DNA of 64,000 bases from the NCBI RefSeq assembly GCF_030247195.1, contig NC_080670.1, forward strand, positions 40,409,524 through 40,473,523. Direction: 5' to 3'. The position numbers were made by a program, and so were the translations under genes. The DNA comes from Topomyia yanbarensis (lineage: Eukaryota; Arthropoda; Insecta; Diptera; Culicidae). Within the stretch, counting starts at the first letter, position 1; every line of letters starts with the position of its first letter. The notes under the pieces are model-generated. The model was given only the letters and a program-made list of their open reading frames with translations, was not told the origin of the DNA and searched no databases. Shown here piece by piece: positions 25,329 through 38,056 of the stretch.

Positions 25329-26929
25329 ATAAAGCGACAGTCCAGTTAGTCCTCAACCAAGCTCTCTTCAGAAGATTGCGTATAACAAATTGCAATTTCA
25401 TCAATCGATAGAATTGAAATGTGAAAGGGAAGACATTTTTTTTGCGCCAAATATTTTATGCATCGCTAGATCTAAAATATGCATGCCACCATAATCTGTA
25501 TAGTTCTTGAATGGTATGTTGTCAAAATGTATATGGAAAACAGCACATTTTGGTATGGTGACTGTTCTTAACGACCCGTTGTTTGTATGGTCGAGCATGG
25601 AAAAACGACACTGGTTATGTTCGATATTATACCAGGCAATGGGTAATTTATTGTTGAACGAACCATATTGAAAATGGTTTTTCGACGTTTGATACAATGG
25701 TAGGCATATGCAGGGCCGTCGAGAGCCGCGCCGGGCCCCGGGGTTCGAAGTACTGACGGGCCGTACCATATATGACTTCTTATTTCAACATCGATTAGAG
25801 GAACTATACAAATGTAACCGTTTCAATTAAACTATTTTTTATGAAAATTGTTTATTTGATACGATTCAATGCGTTAGCTTACCAGAGTCGTCAGTATTTT
25901 AAATAAGTAATAGATGAAAAAAATAAAAATAATAAAGGAATATTTGTTTGTGGCTGGCCATTAGAATGACTTGCGTCCGATTTGCCATTGCAATTGGAAA
26001 CCTTTTTTGCGACATTGCCATACAGTCCATATCGCCATCGTTCATACTCCCTTGACGCACGTTAATGCTACCATCGTTAATGCTGCTCAGAATCCGAGCT
26101 TAGAAAAATTGACATCCCTTCGTGAGCTTGAAAGAGAAATAAAATTCTATTTATTCCCGCCGCGATGAATCGAAGGTTTGTTTGTTTTCCTCGTCCGTCC
26201 GCTCTGAGATCATCAAGCAAAAGTGCACCAGATATAGATTATGCAGTTCAGTTATGCTCGAAAATGTAAAAGAACTTCTGCTTTCAAACTGTCCACATAA
26301 TAACAAATGAATGCTTTGGTTTGTGAGTGAATTTATATTTCCTCTGCACTCAACCATTCGATTCTGCATAAAATTTCAGTCAGTTTGGAAGTGAATGAAT
26401 GAGGGAAGCATTGAAACTGAATATTAAATTCAGCAAATTAATCAGAAATAGGCAACTGAATGTAAAATTTCACACCACTGATGCTGCCTTGTTTCTTATT
26501 GTTGGTACATGTTGATGATTTTGAGGCACTGGATGCAGCTATTGCAGTTGTCACTATGACCTGAACGAATTTTCTTTATTGGTTTCTGAATATGGTAAAA
26601 TCGGTTTTGGAATCAGTTGTTACATTTGCGCCAACATTCAGAGAGAAAACATTCCGAATGCGATGAATGGGATCCAACAGCGAAGTCTGCTGTTAGAAAG
26701 ACTGAGACAGAGAGTTGTGAGAGAAAGAGTTTCAACTTTTGGTGAATACTAATAGGTAGAATAAGTATCTAGTTCAATTCCCACATTTTTCTGCATCAAA
26801 TGTGTACACTGGAACCTCTATTTACGGACCAAGCCAAGGGTTCGTAAATTGAATTAGTTCGTTTTTTGGGATTTAGATCATAAAAAATTCGCTTCACATT
26901 CTTATCAAAATTCGTTGGTTGAGCAACAT

Positions 26930-27420
26930 TATCGATAACCCTAACAATATGGGTATTTCCGGAACGGGCTTGACAAGTACATGATGAAAATGGATATTTG
27001 GCACCTTTTTGAAATCCAGGATGGAGACTTCCGATTGAACAATAATCTCGATAACCCTAACAATTTGGGAATTTTTGAAACGGGCTTAATGAGTAGATGA
27101 TAGAAATGGTACCTTGGAGCTATTTCAAACAATATCTGTATAAACTATGAGGGTATTTTTAAGCGGGTTTGCCGAGTAGATGAGCGATGCCCTTTTGAAG
27201 GCCAATATAGCGTCTTCTGGTTCAGAGAAGTTTTCTATAATCATATCATCCGCATCACAAATCAATATACCTATATCAATTCTATGATTATCTTTTTCGA
27301 AAATGTCAATATTTTAGGTTATAGAGATGTCTTAACTGGAATTCGCCATCTTGGTTTTCAAAGTGGCTTCATTCATTGATTTTCGTCATCTACTCGTCAA
27401 CCCCATTCCGAAAATATCCA
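26930..27420 (-). repeat. Diverged relative of the 117-bp satellite
   Basis: Two or three units share the plan GGCACCTTTTTGAAATCCAGG then ATGGAGACTTCCG, and an AACAATTTGGG segment, with the reverse-orientation satellite (GGCGCCATTTTGAAATCCAAG, ATGGCGGCTTCCGG). Much more diverged than arrays A-C. Confidence 0.5.
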
Positions 27421-27599
27421 ACTTTTATTAGTAACATTAGCTAAGAATATGATAAATTGTAAACAACTTCATACTGTACACTTTGACAAACACTTGCGAT
27501 AAATGAAACCAGAATGGTTCTATTGCACTGTTGAATGAATCTAATTGGGTTACGTTCACGTACTTCAGAAAACCATTGGAATGATTGGAACGTAGTTTT

Positions 27600-30240
27600 T
27601 ATTATTGAGAGGGAAAAAGCCGCGGGAGTGGATTTTCAAAAGCTCCTTCTCCCGTAGGCACAAAACCTCTATCTTTTAGGTATCAACATTTAACAAACAA
27701 ACCAAATGATACAATGACTAACACTAAACACTGCTTAAAATAAACACTTCTTAAACTCTATCTTACATAGGTAAAGTATTAACATTAACATAAAAAATTG
27801 GCTAACACTATCAGGTTTGGGAAAGGGTGCGCGAAAACAATTTTTTTAAAGAAGTGCGAGACAAATTGAAGTCAAAGACATTGTAACATTGATTGAACAC
27901 TCTACACATGCTGCTGGCGGGTTCATTTTTGCCATAATTAGTACGAGACACTGGAAGACGGACAAAAGAGTAGGAACGAAGGTTTCGGAGGCGAATATCA
28001 ATGTTGAGAAGACGGAGTAAATCAGGGCAGTCAATGCGAGACAATAACAGATCAGACACAAAAGACGCTTTGGTCACATTGCGGCGCAAAGACAGTGTTT
28101 CAAGACCAATGAGGTTGCAACGATCTTCGTATCTGGGCAGATTGTAGGGATCGCTCCAAGGCAGGTGGCGCAGCGCAAAACGCACAAATTTACGCTCAAT
28201 ACTCTCGATGCGTTGAATGCTGTTCTTGTAGAAAGGAGCCCAAACAACGGCGGCGTATTCCAGTGTGGAACGAACGAGCGAGCAGTACAACGTTTTTAAG
28301 CACTGTACGTTAGTGAAATGCTTAGTAACCCTAAAAATAACTCCTAGATTACGCGAAGCCTTAGACGAGATAAAAGCAATGTGATCCTTAAATGTAAGCT
28401 TTGAATCCACAAGAACCACTAAATCTTTCACTGTAGTTTCTCTTTTTAATTTGTTTTGCAAGATAGTGTAGTCGAATGTTACGATGGAGCGTTTTCGTGC
28501 AAACGTAATCACAGAACACTTCGAGGCATTCAAAACCATCCTGTTAGTCATGCACCAATTAGCGAAAATGTCTAACTGAGATTGCAAAAACAAAGCATCA
28601 GAGTAACTTTTAACTATATGGAATAACTTATAATCATCGGCATAAGACACCTTGAAGCACTTAATCAATGAATCCAGATCGTTTATGTATAGAAGGAAAA
28701 TATAAGGACCGATATGGCTGCCTTGAGGTACGCCGGACGTTACGTCGAAGGATGAGGATAAATGATTCCCGATTTTAACAGACATTTTACGGCCTGACAA
28801 GTAAGATCGAAGCCATTGGTTGATTTTAATGAAGGCGGCCGACAGATCGGTGTATATTGCATCAGCCTGCAATCGATCCTGTAGCGAGCGAGCGATAAAT
28901 GAGGTGTAGGCTACTAAATTAGTGCAAGTAGATCGCCCGGGTATGAAACCGTGTTGAGTTTCTGAGATGTATCTAGAACAACAATGTGTTAAAAACTCGA
29001 GAACGATGAGCTCCAATAATTTCGATAGTGCACATAAAGATGCGATTCCTCGGTAATTGGGAACTTCGCTTTTGGATCCTTTTTTATAAACCGGAAAAAC
29101 GTAAGATGATTTCTAGATGGTAGGAAACACTCCGGAACTTAACGATATATTGAAAACGACGGACAGAGGTAGGCAAAGCAACGACGAGCAATTTTTAATG
29201 ATAGATGATGGGATTCCGTCAGGTCTAGGAGTGTTAGAACACTTGAGTTTTGTGCAAGCTTTTTGTACAATATCGGAAGATATCGTGAAATGAGGTCCAA
29301 TACTAGTCCTACGGGGAATGTTGTCGGCTGCTGCGGAGACTTGTTGATTATTAAGAGTATCATTGGTAAAAACACTGCTGAATTGTTGGCGAAATAACTC
29401 ACAGATGTCCGGCAATGAAGTCGCTTCTAAATCACCCAGCGACATAGAAGTGGGTAAACCTGACTCACGCCTCTGTTCATTAACGTAATTCCAAAACTTT
29501 TTTGGATTGTTACGAAGGTGACTCTGAATACGATGAAGGTAGGAATTGAAGAGAGACTTATTAAGTCTCTTGTAACAATGATTTAAAAAGATTCTGATTC
29601 TTTGCATATCGGTTCGGTATTTCGAAAACTTTTTTAGAGCTGACCTTTTGGCCAATTTAAACTTTTTTAGTGTACGATTCGACCATGGAGGATATTCACA
29701 GCCATGATTGAGTTTTTTAGGAGTAAACTGGTCGATAGCATAATTCAGTACGTTCGAAACAATTTCAGCCGCTGCGTTTGCATCAGATTGTGACAAGATT
29801 TCATTCCAATTGATACGAGACAAGAAAAGGTGCATTCCTCGAAAATCTGTCTTGCGATAGGCATATGTCAGTTTCTCAGTGGTATCTTCGTACAAGGTAC
29901 ACATTTTCGGAGAAAACAATGAAGAGCAGGGTGGTGTTGGCATAGTTTAACGAGAGGAGCTGGAGCACGACAAACGGCAAAGTGATCGGAGAGCTCCTGG
30001 CTTCCAAAGCAAAGATCCAAAATACAGTTGTTGTCATTAGTGACGTCACATAGTTGAACTAGCCCCGCGGTGCTGTAACCGTCGAGTAGCTGAGTGATAC
30101 ACGTGTTAGTTGATGAGTGTGATGAGTCTGGGTACAGAAATGATGTATTATTGCGAACCCAATTAATGCCGCTAAAGTTGAAGTAGTTGATTGTAATATA
30201 TTTGCAGTGTCGACAGAAACAATAAACTTCATCAATTAAA
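27600..30240 (-). pseudogene. Dead 5'-truncated non-LTR retrotransposon (Jockey-like)
   Basis: The reading order on the minus strand is: end of an apurinic-type endonuclease (FNFSGINW, LDLCFGS...SDHFAVCRAP; about 30230-29950), a linker (29943-29113), then reverse transcriptase (to 27811) with TDLSAAF, SGVPQGSHIGPYIFLLYIND, YADDYKLF and NASKC. Lesions: a frameshift near 29945, a TAG at 29115-29113 where the family has Trp, and an in-frame deletion of about 25-30 residues just after TDLSAAF. The 3' tail runs to about 27600. Jockey-clade assignment is tentative. Breaks are described as seen. Confidence 0.85.
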
Positions 30241-31432
30241 TTAAAATAAATTTAATTCAGTTAAAAATGCGGGCCCCCAAAACAGACCCGGGCCCCAGGG
30301 TAGTTGCCCCCCCTGACCCCCCCTCTCGTCGGGCCTGGGCATATGGTACAGATTTATGCGGGATGTGTGGCGACTGGCAGCAGAAAAAAACAATATGTGT
30401 CACATAAGACACAAACAATAACAAAATCAAATAAATAACATTTAGAACAGGGGGCTAAATCATCGCATTGGGAACCCGCATAAATGTGTACCATATGCCA
30501 ACCATTGCATCAATCGTTTCAAAACCATTTTCAATATGGTTCGTTCAACAATAGATTAACCATTACCTAGTATAATATCGAACATAACCAGTGTCGTTTT
30601 TCCATACTCCACCATACGAACAACGGGTTGTTAAGAACAGTCACCATACCAAAATGTGCTGTTTTCCATATACATTTTAACAACATACCATTCAAGAACC
30701 ATACAGTTTATGGTGGCATGCATATTTTAGGTCTAGCGATGGATAAAATATTAGTTGGAGAAAAAAACCTCTTCCCCTTCACATTCCGATTCTATCGATT
30801 AATGAAATATTATTTTGCTCTCGCCATCTTCTGAAGAATGCTTCGTTGGCACTAAGTGAACTGACACTTTATCCAATTGAGCTATCTCCGTAATATTGTT
30901 AGACGGGGATTTTTGACCATCTTAAACTACAGATTTTTGGAGCAGGGTAAACAGATATACGAATAACGAAGCCCACCAGTGCAATTATAAACTCTGGCGC
31001 CAAAGGACAATGTAGTATATAAATCTCCAATATAGGTATTGGAAATAATAACTAAAATGGGTATGGTAGTATAACAGTTCAATTATAATGGTGAAATATA
31101 TCAGTAGTATTCCCAATATGGTGAGCATTATACGAATAGTTTGGAAATGGTTCCGAAGATTTCTGGAATGGTATTTATTTATACGGGAATACTATGTTCT
31201 AGATGTATTTTGACAGATCCAAATTATCCGACGGCTTGTCATTTTGAAACAAATTTACATCATAGCATTGCGAACAGCCTTAGGGTGAATGAAATAATTT
31301 GCGTAGAACTCTATAGAAACAACTCGACGAAATGCTAGATAATATCGAGATAAACAATATTGCTTTTTTTCTGGGTGTATTGGACAAGATTGCATGCAAA
31401 ATTATCACAGTTGATTTGTCGTTTTTAGCCAT

Positions 31433-32888
31433 CACCCAGTCAAAAAGGGCAAGTTGCTGACTAGCGGGGGGCTATTTGCCAACTCGGATGCGCTAATTGC
31501 TCCACAATTTGCCAGCAATTTGCTGGCAATTAGGGGGCTATTTTATATGCAACATTTGGGCGATTTGCCGCCGTCATTTTTTTTGCCGCTCTACCCGCCC
31601 TTAAATCGCCCCTAAATCGCCCAGGGAACGCGCCATTTAATCGCCCTTAATTGCCTGATATGAAAATTAAAAATAATAATTATTTTCGGATTCACTATCT
31701 ACTCACATAATTTTTTTCGGTACACTAGGTAATCACCACCAGACTATAGGAAGAATCGATGGAGAAATTCGTATTGCACACCAAAACTTATCACAATCTG
31801 ACTTTCATTTAGACTCAGAGATCTTGTTCCACTATACTTACACACGATTCCACAATAGGGATCTTTAATTTGGAAAAATTGTGCCAGTTTTTCATATGTA
31901 TTGGTAGCGGGTGTCCTTACGAGTACACTCATATTATTCTTAAACCTTAATTCAATAGTAATTCTTCAAAAGGGCGAATGAGACTTTTGTAAACAAACTT
32001 ATTTCGCTCATTATTCCGCCACCGAGTTGAATTTCATGAAAAATACACATGAATCAACATCTTTACCCTTGGTAGAATCATTTTCAAATGTTTTCTGTCT
32101 TGAAATGATAACAAATTAGGAGAAATCAGCAAAACAAAAGTTTGTTTACAAATCTTATTAGCCCTATTCAAATGTTGATATGGAATTATTCTTTTATGAT
32201 TTTTAAATTAAAAAAAAACCAAATTAAATTCAACCAGCAAACTGACAGTTGTCCTACTAAATGACGTATCTGCAAATATCTCGTTCGCCTCATTGTTAAC
32301 CGGGACAGCACCCCACACAGCATAATCTGGTACTTTGTCAATCCGCTAGCAACCTGCCATCCCAAGTTTCATCTGCAAACTATGGTAGATCTGATAAGGC
32401 AACCTATAGGGTCGTGCAAGTCGCATGGGTTTGGATGTGTTATTGTCCTAAAAGGAAACAAACTAAAAAATGTTTTTTTCAATAGGTTCGGGCCAAAAAA
32501 TTGAAAAAGGACTGAGATATAAACTCACGGTACTAATCTGCATCAGAATATGCCTTAACCCGCACACCCCTAAAGGTCCCTATTTTCCACATTCGTTGGC
32601 TAAATTAAGTGCACTAAACAAACAAAATACAAGCGGGAACACGCCAATTGTTTTAAAAAAAAACAATTTTAAACTTAAGCCAAACATGAACCGCCATGTT
32701 TGAAAAACGCAAAAAACAACCAAGTCCATTTCAGCCGCCAGAAAATTTGTCTAAGTATTGAAATTGCCTTTAAATCGCATTCGCAAATTGCATTTGTTCC
32801 TAGGGGCAATTAGCACAGGCGAGTTGAGTCAAACGTCAAACTTTTTAAATCGCCTGACCATGTTCGTCCGCATTTTTTTTGACAGGGC
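31433..32888. mobile_element. Possible TIR element with CCC(A/T)GTCAAAAA ends
   Basis: The left end CCCAGTCAAAAAGGGC and the complement of the right end CCCTGTCAAAAAAAATG are similar, and both subterminal regions carry AAATCGCC motifs. No target duplication was resolved. Confidence 0.35.
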
Positions 32889-33142
32889 ATTTCTGATGGG
32901 GAGTCCCACAAAGAAGTCCAGCATTGTCACAAAATCGTGCAACACTGGTCCCACACTGGACGCCTGTTGGGCAGTTTGTTGAATCAATGTATTACTTATT
33001 TAACGATCTTGAAACATCTTTTTCTTTAGGGGGTGCAGTGACATTTTTTTGTTCAAATCGGTTGCTGCTAGTGATGTTCAAGTTTTCAATAATCGACTTT
33101 TATACGATCTTTATTATTATCTATTGTCTATCTCGAGATAAT

Positions 33143-33485
33143 CTACACGGAAACGAAAAACTACCTAAAATTGAGTTCCTTTGACTCAATCTCGTGGTAT
33201 CGTGGGGGAACTTAAAATTAGGTAAACCGTGTTGAAGGTAGTTTCCATTTAACCACGGCAAAAATTACAACTCATTGATAGGTTGTTTATACTCAAATTT
33301 AAGTTGAATTTACCTAATTTTGAGTTCACCCCAAACAACTCAAAAGTACCTTCCTCCACGGAAGACCTCCACTGAGTCGAATCTCTCTTTTTGTTTTTGA
33401 CAACACTAATAAGTGCGAAAGCGACGCACAACTCAAAAGTAAGTTAAAAGAACTTTTCTGCAGGTTGTTTTATTTAACCGTGTAG
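33143..33485. mobile_element. MITE with CTACACGG inverted ends
   Basis: CTACACGGAAAC at the left, AACCGTGTAG at the right. The inside has several ACTCAAAATTAGGTA-type repeats in both orientations. It interrupts a repeat (TATCTCGAGATAATCTAGC-like) that is intact near 44190 on the other strand. Confidence 0.7.
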
Positions 33486-34022
33486 CATCTCGTCGAGTTG
33501 CTCCTATATGGGAAACACTCGAGCGCCAACGTAACAAAAATAAACGCCAAAAATCTTTTCCTACCGCGATCTGCATTCGGGCCTGGTCGGCGCGGTTTTT
33601 GATCTATTACTAACGTAGTAGTAGGAAGAGTTATACATTGAAGGATGATTTGCTACTCCCAGGAATTATCATCCATTGATTCTCGATGCAATTACAGCTG
33701 ATCCCGTACAAGAAGGAAGCCTCAATCAGGGATCAACTTTTAGCTCAACATCGAAGAGCGATGAATAACAGCCGTACAGATAGCTTAGAACAGGACATTT
33801 CTTCAAATTCGCGCTAGAATTGATTACACAGTCAATATTCTTCATAAACAAAATCTTATTTTTTTAAGTATCAACATATATAAAACATTCAAAAAGACTA
33901 AGAAAAATCTGCTTAACGTTTAACATGAACCTCATTTGCTCAAAACAGGTTTAGTTTCAAAGCCGCTAACATCTCTCTAAATGGAGGCACTTTCAGTTAC
34001 TTCATTTCTTCAGAAGATTGGC

Positions 34023-34028
34023 TTTATT
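34023..34028 (-). terminator. Polyadenylation signal AATAAA
   Basis: AATAAA on the minus strand about 85 nt after the stop of the C3orf33-like gene. Confidence 0.5.
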
Positions 34029-34110
34029 CATTTAGCCGGTTGCATTATCGAATACTTTTCAGTTGTATGCCAGCCGGCTGTCGTTGGTCAGCTAAAGCTC
34101 TGCGAAGATT

Positions 34111-35526
34111 CTACCGAACCAATTCCGGCAAACGCCGGGACACTGGTACCACCCGCAAAGTTAGACTATCCCAGGCGTTCTGCAAAATTTTTACGGGCCA
34201 CAGTTTCGGTGGCAGTCTGAAATTTATGCGATTGCATATTAGTCCCATAATTGATCCAACTATAAACGGTGACTTACGTTTGCTGCCATAGTCCAACCCG
34301 GCGGTACTTGGCATTATTCTCACTCCTGGCCAACGTCTTAAAATAAGTTTGTATCTTTCTCTCGAACGGATCCTTGGTCGTTATTTTCTCCTTCGACACC
34401 GGAACAGTTAGCTTAGCGAAGCCCAGATTGAGCAAGGTTTGTCCCACATCTATCTGCCGGATCCACTTCTTATCGCTGGACAGATCGTGAAAGTAGACAC
34501 TACATTCGGCGTAGTGTTCCGAGGCGGTATTCCCGATGGGGATGAAAGTAACCTTCCGATCGACTACCACCGATTGAAGCCACGAGTACCCATTGGCGTT
34601 AACATCGATTCCGGCCACTCGTACCGGTAGTGTTTTCCTAGACCAAAAGATCAAATTCAGCGGAGGACGATGTTTTATCATTAGCAGGGGACCAAACTGA
34701 ATCGATGGTTCAATCTTCTGGACGCGACCATACTGGGGCAGCTGCTGTCGGATGAAGTGCTTCGGAATGTCCGATGGTTTACCGAAGCGAGTGATCTGGA
34801 GTTTGGAATAGGGATGACGAATGAAAAAGCTATCCAATCTTACCGGTTTAAAATTTATAATTACCGGACGGATTTTGTTGTACGCAATGACAAATAGAAC
34901 GCCGGATAGTGTGTAGGTTGCGATCTAAAACGAATAAAATGGTACGTTCAAAAATAATTTTGTGATATACGATTGAGCCAGCGTTTTGTCACAAAAAAAT
35001 ATAAGAAATTGATCGAGTTTTCTTCAATTTCCTCAACAGAACCTATCTGGCGGCGCTAGAGCTCGACTAAACTTGACCTAAATTACATGTAACAGGTTAC
35101 AGTACGTTTAACAAATTACTGAACGGAATTCCAACTAATCACTCCTACCGTGTGCAGCTGGGCAAACTTATGCATTAACACCTCTTATATGATCGGCTCA
35201 GTGCAAAAATTGTGAAAAGCGAACAATACATACTAACAGCGACATTATGCGCATTTATAAAGTTAGAGAGGATTGATGGTCGCAATACGGGGTTTCTAAT
35301 TACTACAGCAACGAGAATATCGAAATTACCATGTTTAATATAACAAAATATCATTCTGTGAAGATATTTTTCGTGACTATCTAAAATTAGCTTTGCCCCC
35401 CCTCCTCTACAACCAAAAATCCCAACCATAATTAGTTACCTCCACTCCTTTGGTATCACGCTTCATGTAATCGCAGAAGCGCTGGAAGTAGCTCTTATCT
35501 GCACTAGGCGGAATTCCTACGGCCAT
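34111..35526 (-). CDS. C3orf33-like membrane-anchored SNase-like protein
   Basis: Three exons with agreeing phases: 35526-35440, 34924-34278 and 34216-34111 (TAG), 840 nt, 279 aa, close to vertebrate C3orf33. The start MAVGIPPSADKS is the first ATG of a short exon ending GAG|GTAACT. Residues about 30-45 (IATYTLSGVLFVIAY) form one hydrophobic, probably membrane, segment. A domain of about 150 residues follows, with FFIRHPYSKLQITRFGKP, then GIDVNANGYSWLQ and LLNLGFAKL. The last resembles the Lyr/Leu-Gly-Tyr/Phe-Ala stretch of staphylococcal-nuclease OB folds. I see no obvious full catalytic set, so nuclease activity is not claimed. The C-terminus has WPVKILQNAWDSL. An in-frame TAA overlaps the second donor (CAAAC|GTAAGT), so unspliced reading would end at 34274. 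An AATAAA lies at 34028-34023. Homology call is from memory. Confidence 0.78.
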
Positions 35527-36163
35527 CTTTGAGCGATTTGGGCAGGCGCTTTCACCTAAAATAAAATCTATCAGCGTTGTTATATTTCGGTACCAGCAGC
35601 TTGACTTTTTCGGTGTTGTTATTGCTTGGTTGTTGACTGTCGAATGTGTGGGAGCATAGGGGATAAATGTTGTATACAGCAGCAAGCAATGATGGCGCTA
35701 CGTTTCAATGTCACACGATCTGTTATGCAAAAGGTGATAGTCGTCAAACGTATATATCACAACACTATATTAACTAACCGTCTACTTAGCACTGCCACTG
35801 ACTGAACACTAGAAGATAACACCGATAACACCAGCGTAAATACTGTAAACAGCGCGTACAGGTTGAGGAGGTTGATGACATTCATTCAGGACTCAGGATG
35901 ATAAATGAAAATATTAAACAAACTGAGTAGTGAGTGACTTTTAACTCACGAGATGAGAGTCTGATGACAACATTGTCTCACTAATGCGATTTGCAGCAGG
36001 GTTACCAGAAATCAGAAGGAATTTTATTTATACACTGAGAAACAAAATTATGCAGAATTCAATGAGTGGAATATACCGATGCATAAAATTTGCAGTAGAA
36101 CAACATAGTCTCTTTCCCTATTCTCTTTGCCAACGACATTCGTATTTTCTCTGGTACTAAACA

Positions 36164-36352
36164 ATGGAATCATGTTGGGGTAGGTGTAGCGTAGTTGGTA
36201 AATCGATTGCCTTGTACGCAGCGCACCTGGGTTCGAGTCCCGACCCCGCACATAGGGTTGTAAATTTTTCATAAGAGATTTTTCTAACCTGAAGAGGCAA
36301 ATGACCTTAAGCTTAAAACCTCTATAATTGAAATAAAAAAATGGAATCATGT
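36164..36352 (+). mobile_element. tRNA-derived SINE with 12-bp target duplication
   Basis: Body 36176-36340. An A box (TAGCGTAGTTGG, 36187-36198) and a B box (GGTTCGAGTCC, 36230-36240) have tRNA spacing. They are followed by a tRNA-unrelated segment and an A-rich end. Flanked by atggaatcatgt at 36164-36175 and 36341-36352. It resembles the Aedes Feilai class of SINE (family name from memory). Confidence 0.85.
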
Positions 36353-37490
36353 CGGAAGTAGTGCGCATTTTTCGAATAATGATACGTTCCCGAATAGAAA
36401 TGTACAATAAAAAAACCATGATTTTCACCGTGACAGTACAGTAATTTTACAATAATTTACAGTAAATTCTAATGTTGTGCTACAATACAAAAACAATAAA
36501 CTTTAACGTTTCTACCGTATATTTCAATGTAAAATTGACATTTACAGTAAAAAAAGTGGAGTGGTTATGTATCTTAACATTAAAAAAACGATTTTTCTCC
36601 ATGCATTTTTTCTCGAAAACAATAAAATTTAGTGTGAATTTGCTGTATCAGTTTTTTGCTGAACAGTAAAATTGATTGTTACATGGAATTTGGTATTTTA
36701 TTGTAAATCTACTGCGAGAACTCTGCGTCGAACAATGTTGAAACAGTAATAACTATAATATTTATTGTTTTGTGATTGTAGGGTAAATGTTATTGTAAAA
36801 TTATAATCGGGTTATAATGCGCACTACTTCCGACATTGTGGATTGGCACTGAACAAGAGAAAAAAAACAGCTGCCGCTTGCTGGATTTTCCAGTTTTATA
36901 CTGTAACCGAGACTGTAACAATAATACTATAGACTAGCGAAGTTTCGAAATCATGATCGCTTTTGATTTACAAGTGAACTATTTGACGAGTGTGCATGGA
37001 AGGATGCTTGATTTAGTGTTCATTGGTAACACAAGCCGGTGTGAAATATTGAAACCATCCCTGCCATTAATGAAATTGGAACGACAATACGTTGGTAAAT
37101 GAAAATCGACGCCGTAACATTATTTTATGACTTTAATCAAGGCGAGCGAGATGAATTGAATGCTGAAATTATACGGCTACCTGATTATTATTTTAGTCGC
37201 CTAAAGTCATGTATCGTGTTATAACAACTATTGTAGACTGTTGTGCAATGGAAATGGATTTCGAAAGGGTCATGGATTTAGGAATATTTTCTACGATTAG
37301 AAGCTGCAGTAGAAGAGCCATTAATAGTGTTGACTGCGCTACACCGACCGACGAGCCCCACACGCCCCACATAGAAAACAACACACACAGACGGTGTACC
37401 AAATAAACCCTTGCCAAGGCATCGTCAGCGAATCTGACCATGGGATAGCAAGCTGAACGAGCGACCAACGAAAGGAAAAGAATAATATAG
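36353..37490. other. Intergenic, AT-rich
   Basis: Poly-TTTACAGTAAAA-like motifs, no coding sequence recognised. Confidence 0.4.
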
Positions 37491-37499
37491 AATATAGAG

Positions 37500-37730
37500 C
37501 GACCAACGAAAGGAAAACAACGAATATAGAATTTCGATTTTTACGGCGTCACTATAACACTTTTCACTTATTTTACAGTACAGATCGAAAGACGGTGGTT
37601 TTAACTAGCATATTATGCAAAGAGTTGAGGGATAAATGTTAAAGTGACCGAATTATTAACAGAAGAGAAAGTAAACAAAGAGAGTAACTCATTGCAGATA
37701 TGACGTTTTGAAAAAAACGCTCAAGAATTG
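37500..37730. mobile_element. Palindromic MITE relic (AAGTAAACAAAGAGAG family)
   Basis: Contains AGAAAGTAAACAAAGAGAG, GATCGAAAGACGGTGGTTT and GCATATTATGCAAAGAGT in the order seen in the complete copy at 63404. The left end is eroded. Confidence 0.6.
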
Positions 37731-38056
37731 GCAAAGCGAGTGCAGCGTGTTAGCAGACCGTCTCAAAATTATTTTCTTAAATTTAACTTAATTATTATAC
37801 TACCTAGTGGATTAACTAAAACTTATATCTAAATTGTTACTACTTAGGTGAGAAATGGTTTATTGAATTTAAATTACTTGAATTAAACCTACAACTTAAA
37901 CCTAATGTAAAATTACAACTAGGGTGTATACCAGTCACGAGTATAGTACGGATAGGTTAGTGATTAGTACGTACACGCAAAAGAATTATCCATATTTGAT
38001 TCTACAAATTATTTCTTCATTTTTAATCAAGATTAAATTTTCATTTTAAATCAAGG

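Larger units (their letters stand above)
25711..30337. mobile_element. Non-autonomous hAT-like element, 4.6 kb
   Basis: Ends CAGGGCCGTCGAGAG and (complement) CAGGCCCGACGAGAG, flanked by a perfect 8-bp duplication ggcatatg at 25703-25710 and 30338-30345. The right palindrome arm holds the empty site with a single copy. GC-rich subterminal tracts are at both ends. No hAT transposase is visible; the interior carries a decayed non-LTR element and a diverged relative of the 117-bp repeat. Confidence 0.88.
24558..31279. mobile_element. Long palindromic element (PIF/Harbinger-like) with nested insertions
   Basis: The outer ends GGCTGTTCGCAA and TTGCGAACAGCC are flanked by TTA (24555-24557, 31280-31282). 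The left arm (24558-25710, resuming 30346-30363) and the right arm (about 30475-31279) are diverged inverted repeats of roughly 800-900 bp, with a loop of about 110 bp. After removing the MITE at 24888 and the hAT-like element at 25711 the core is about 1.86 kb. No transposase ORF. TTA duplication suggests PIF/Harbinger; the family is inferred. Confidence 0.8.

Noticed and set aside
25311..25345. tRNA gene
   Set aside because: Only an A-box and D-arm-like 5' half is present; there is no anticodon or T-arm partner and no B box.
36176..36250. Genuine tRNA gene
   Set aside because: A and B boxes are present, but it is followed by a SINE body and A-rich tail with flanking target duplication, so it is a SINE head.
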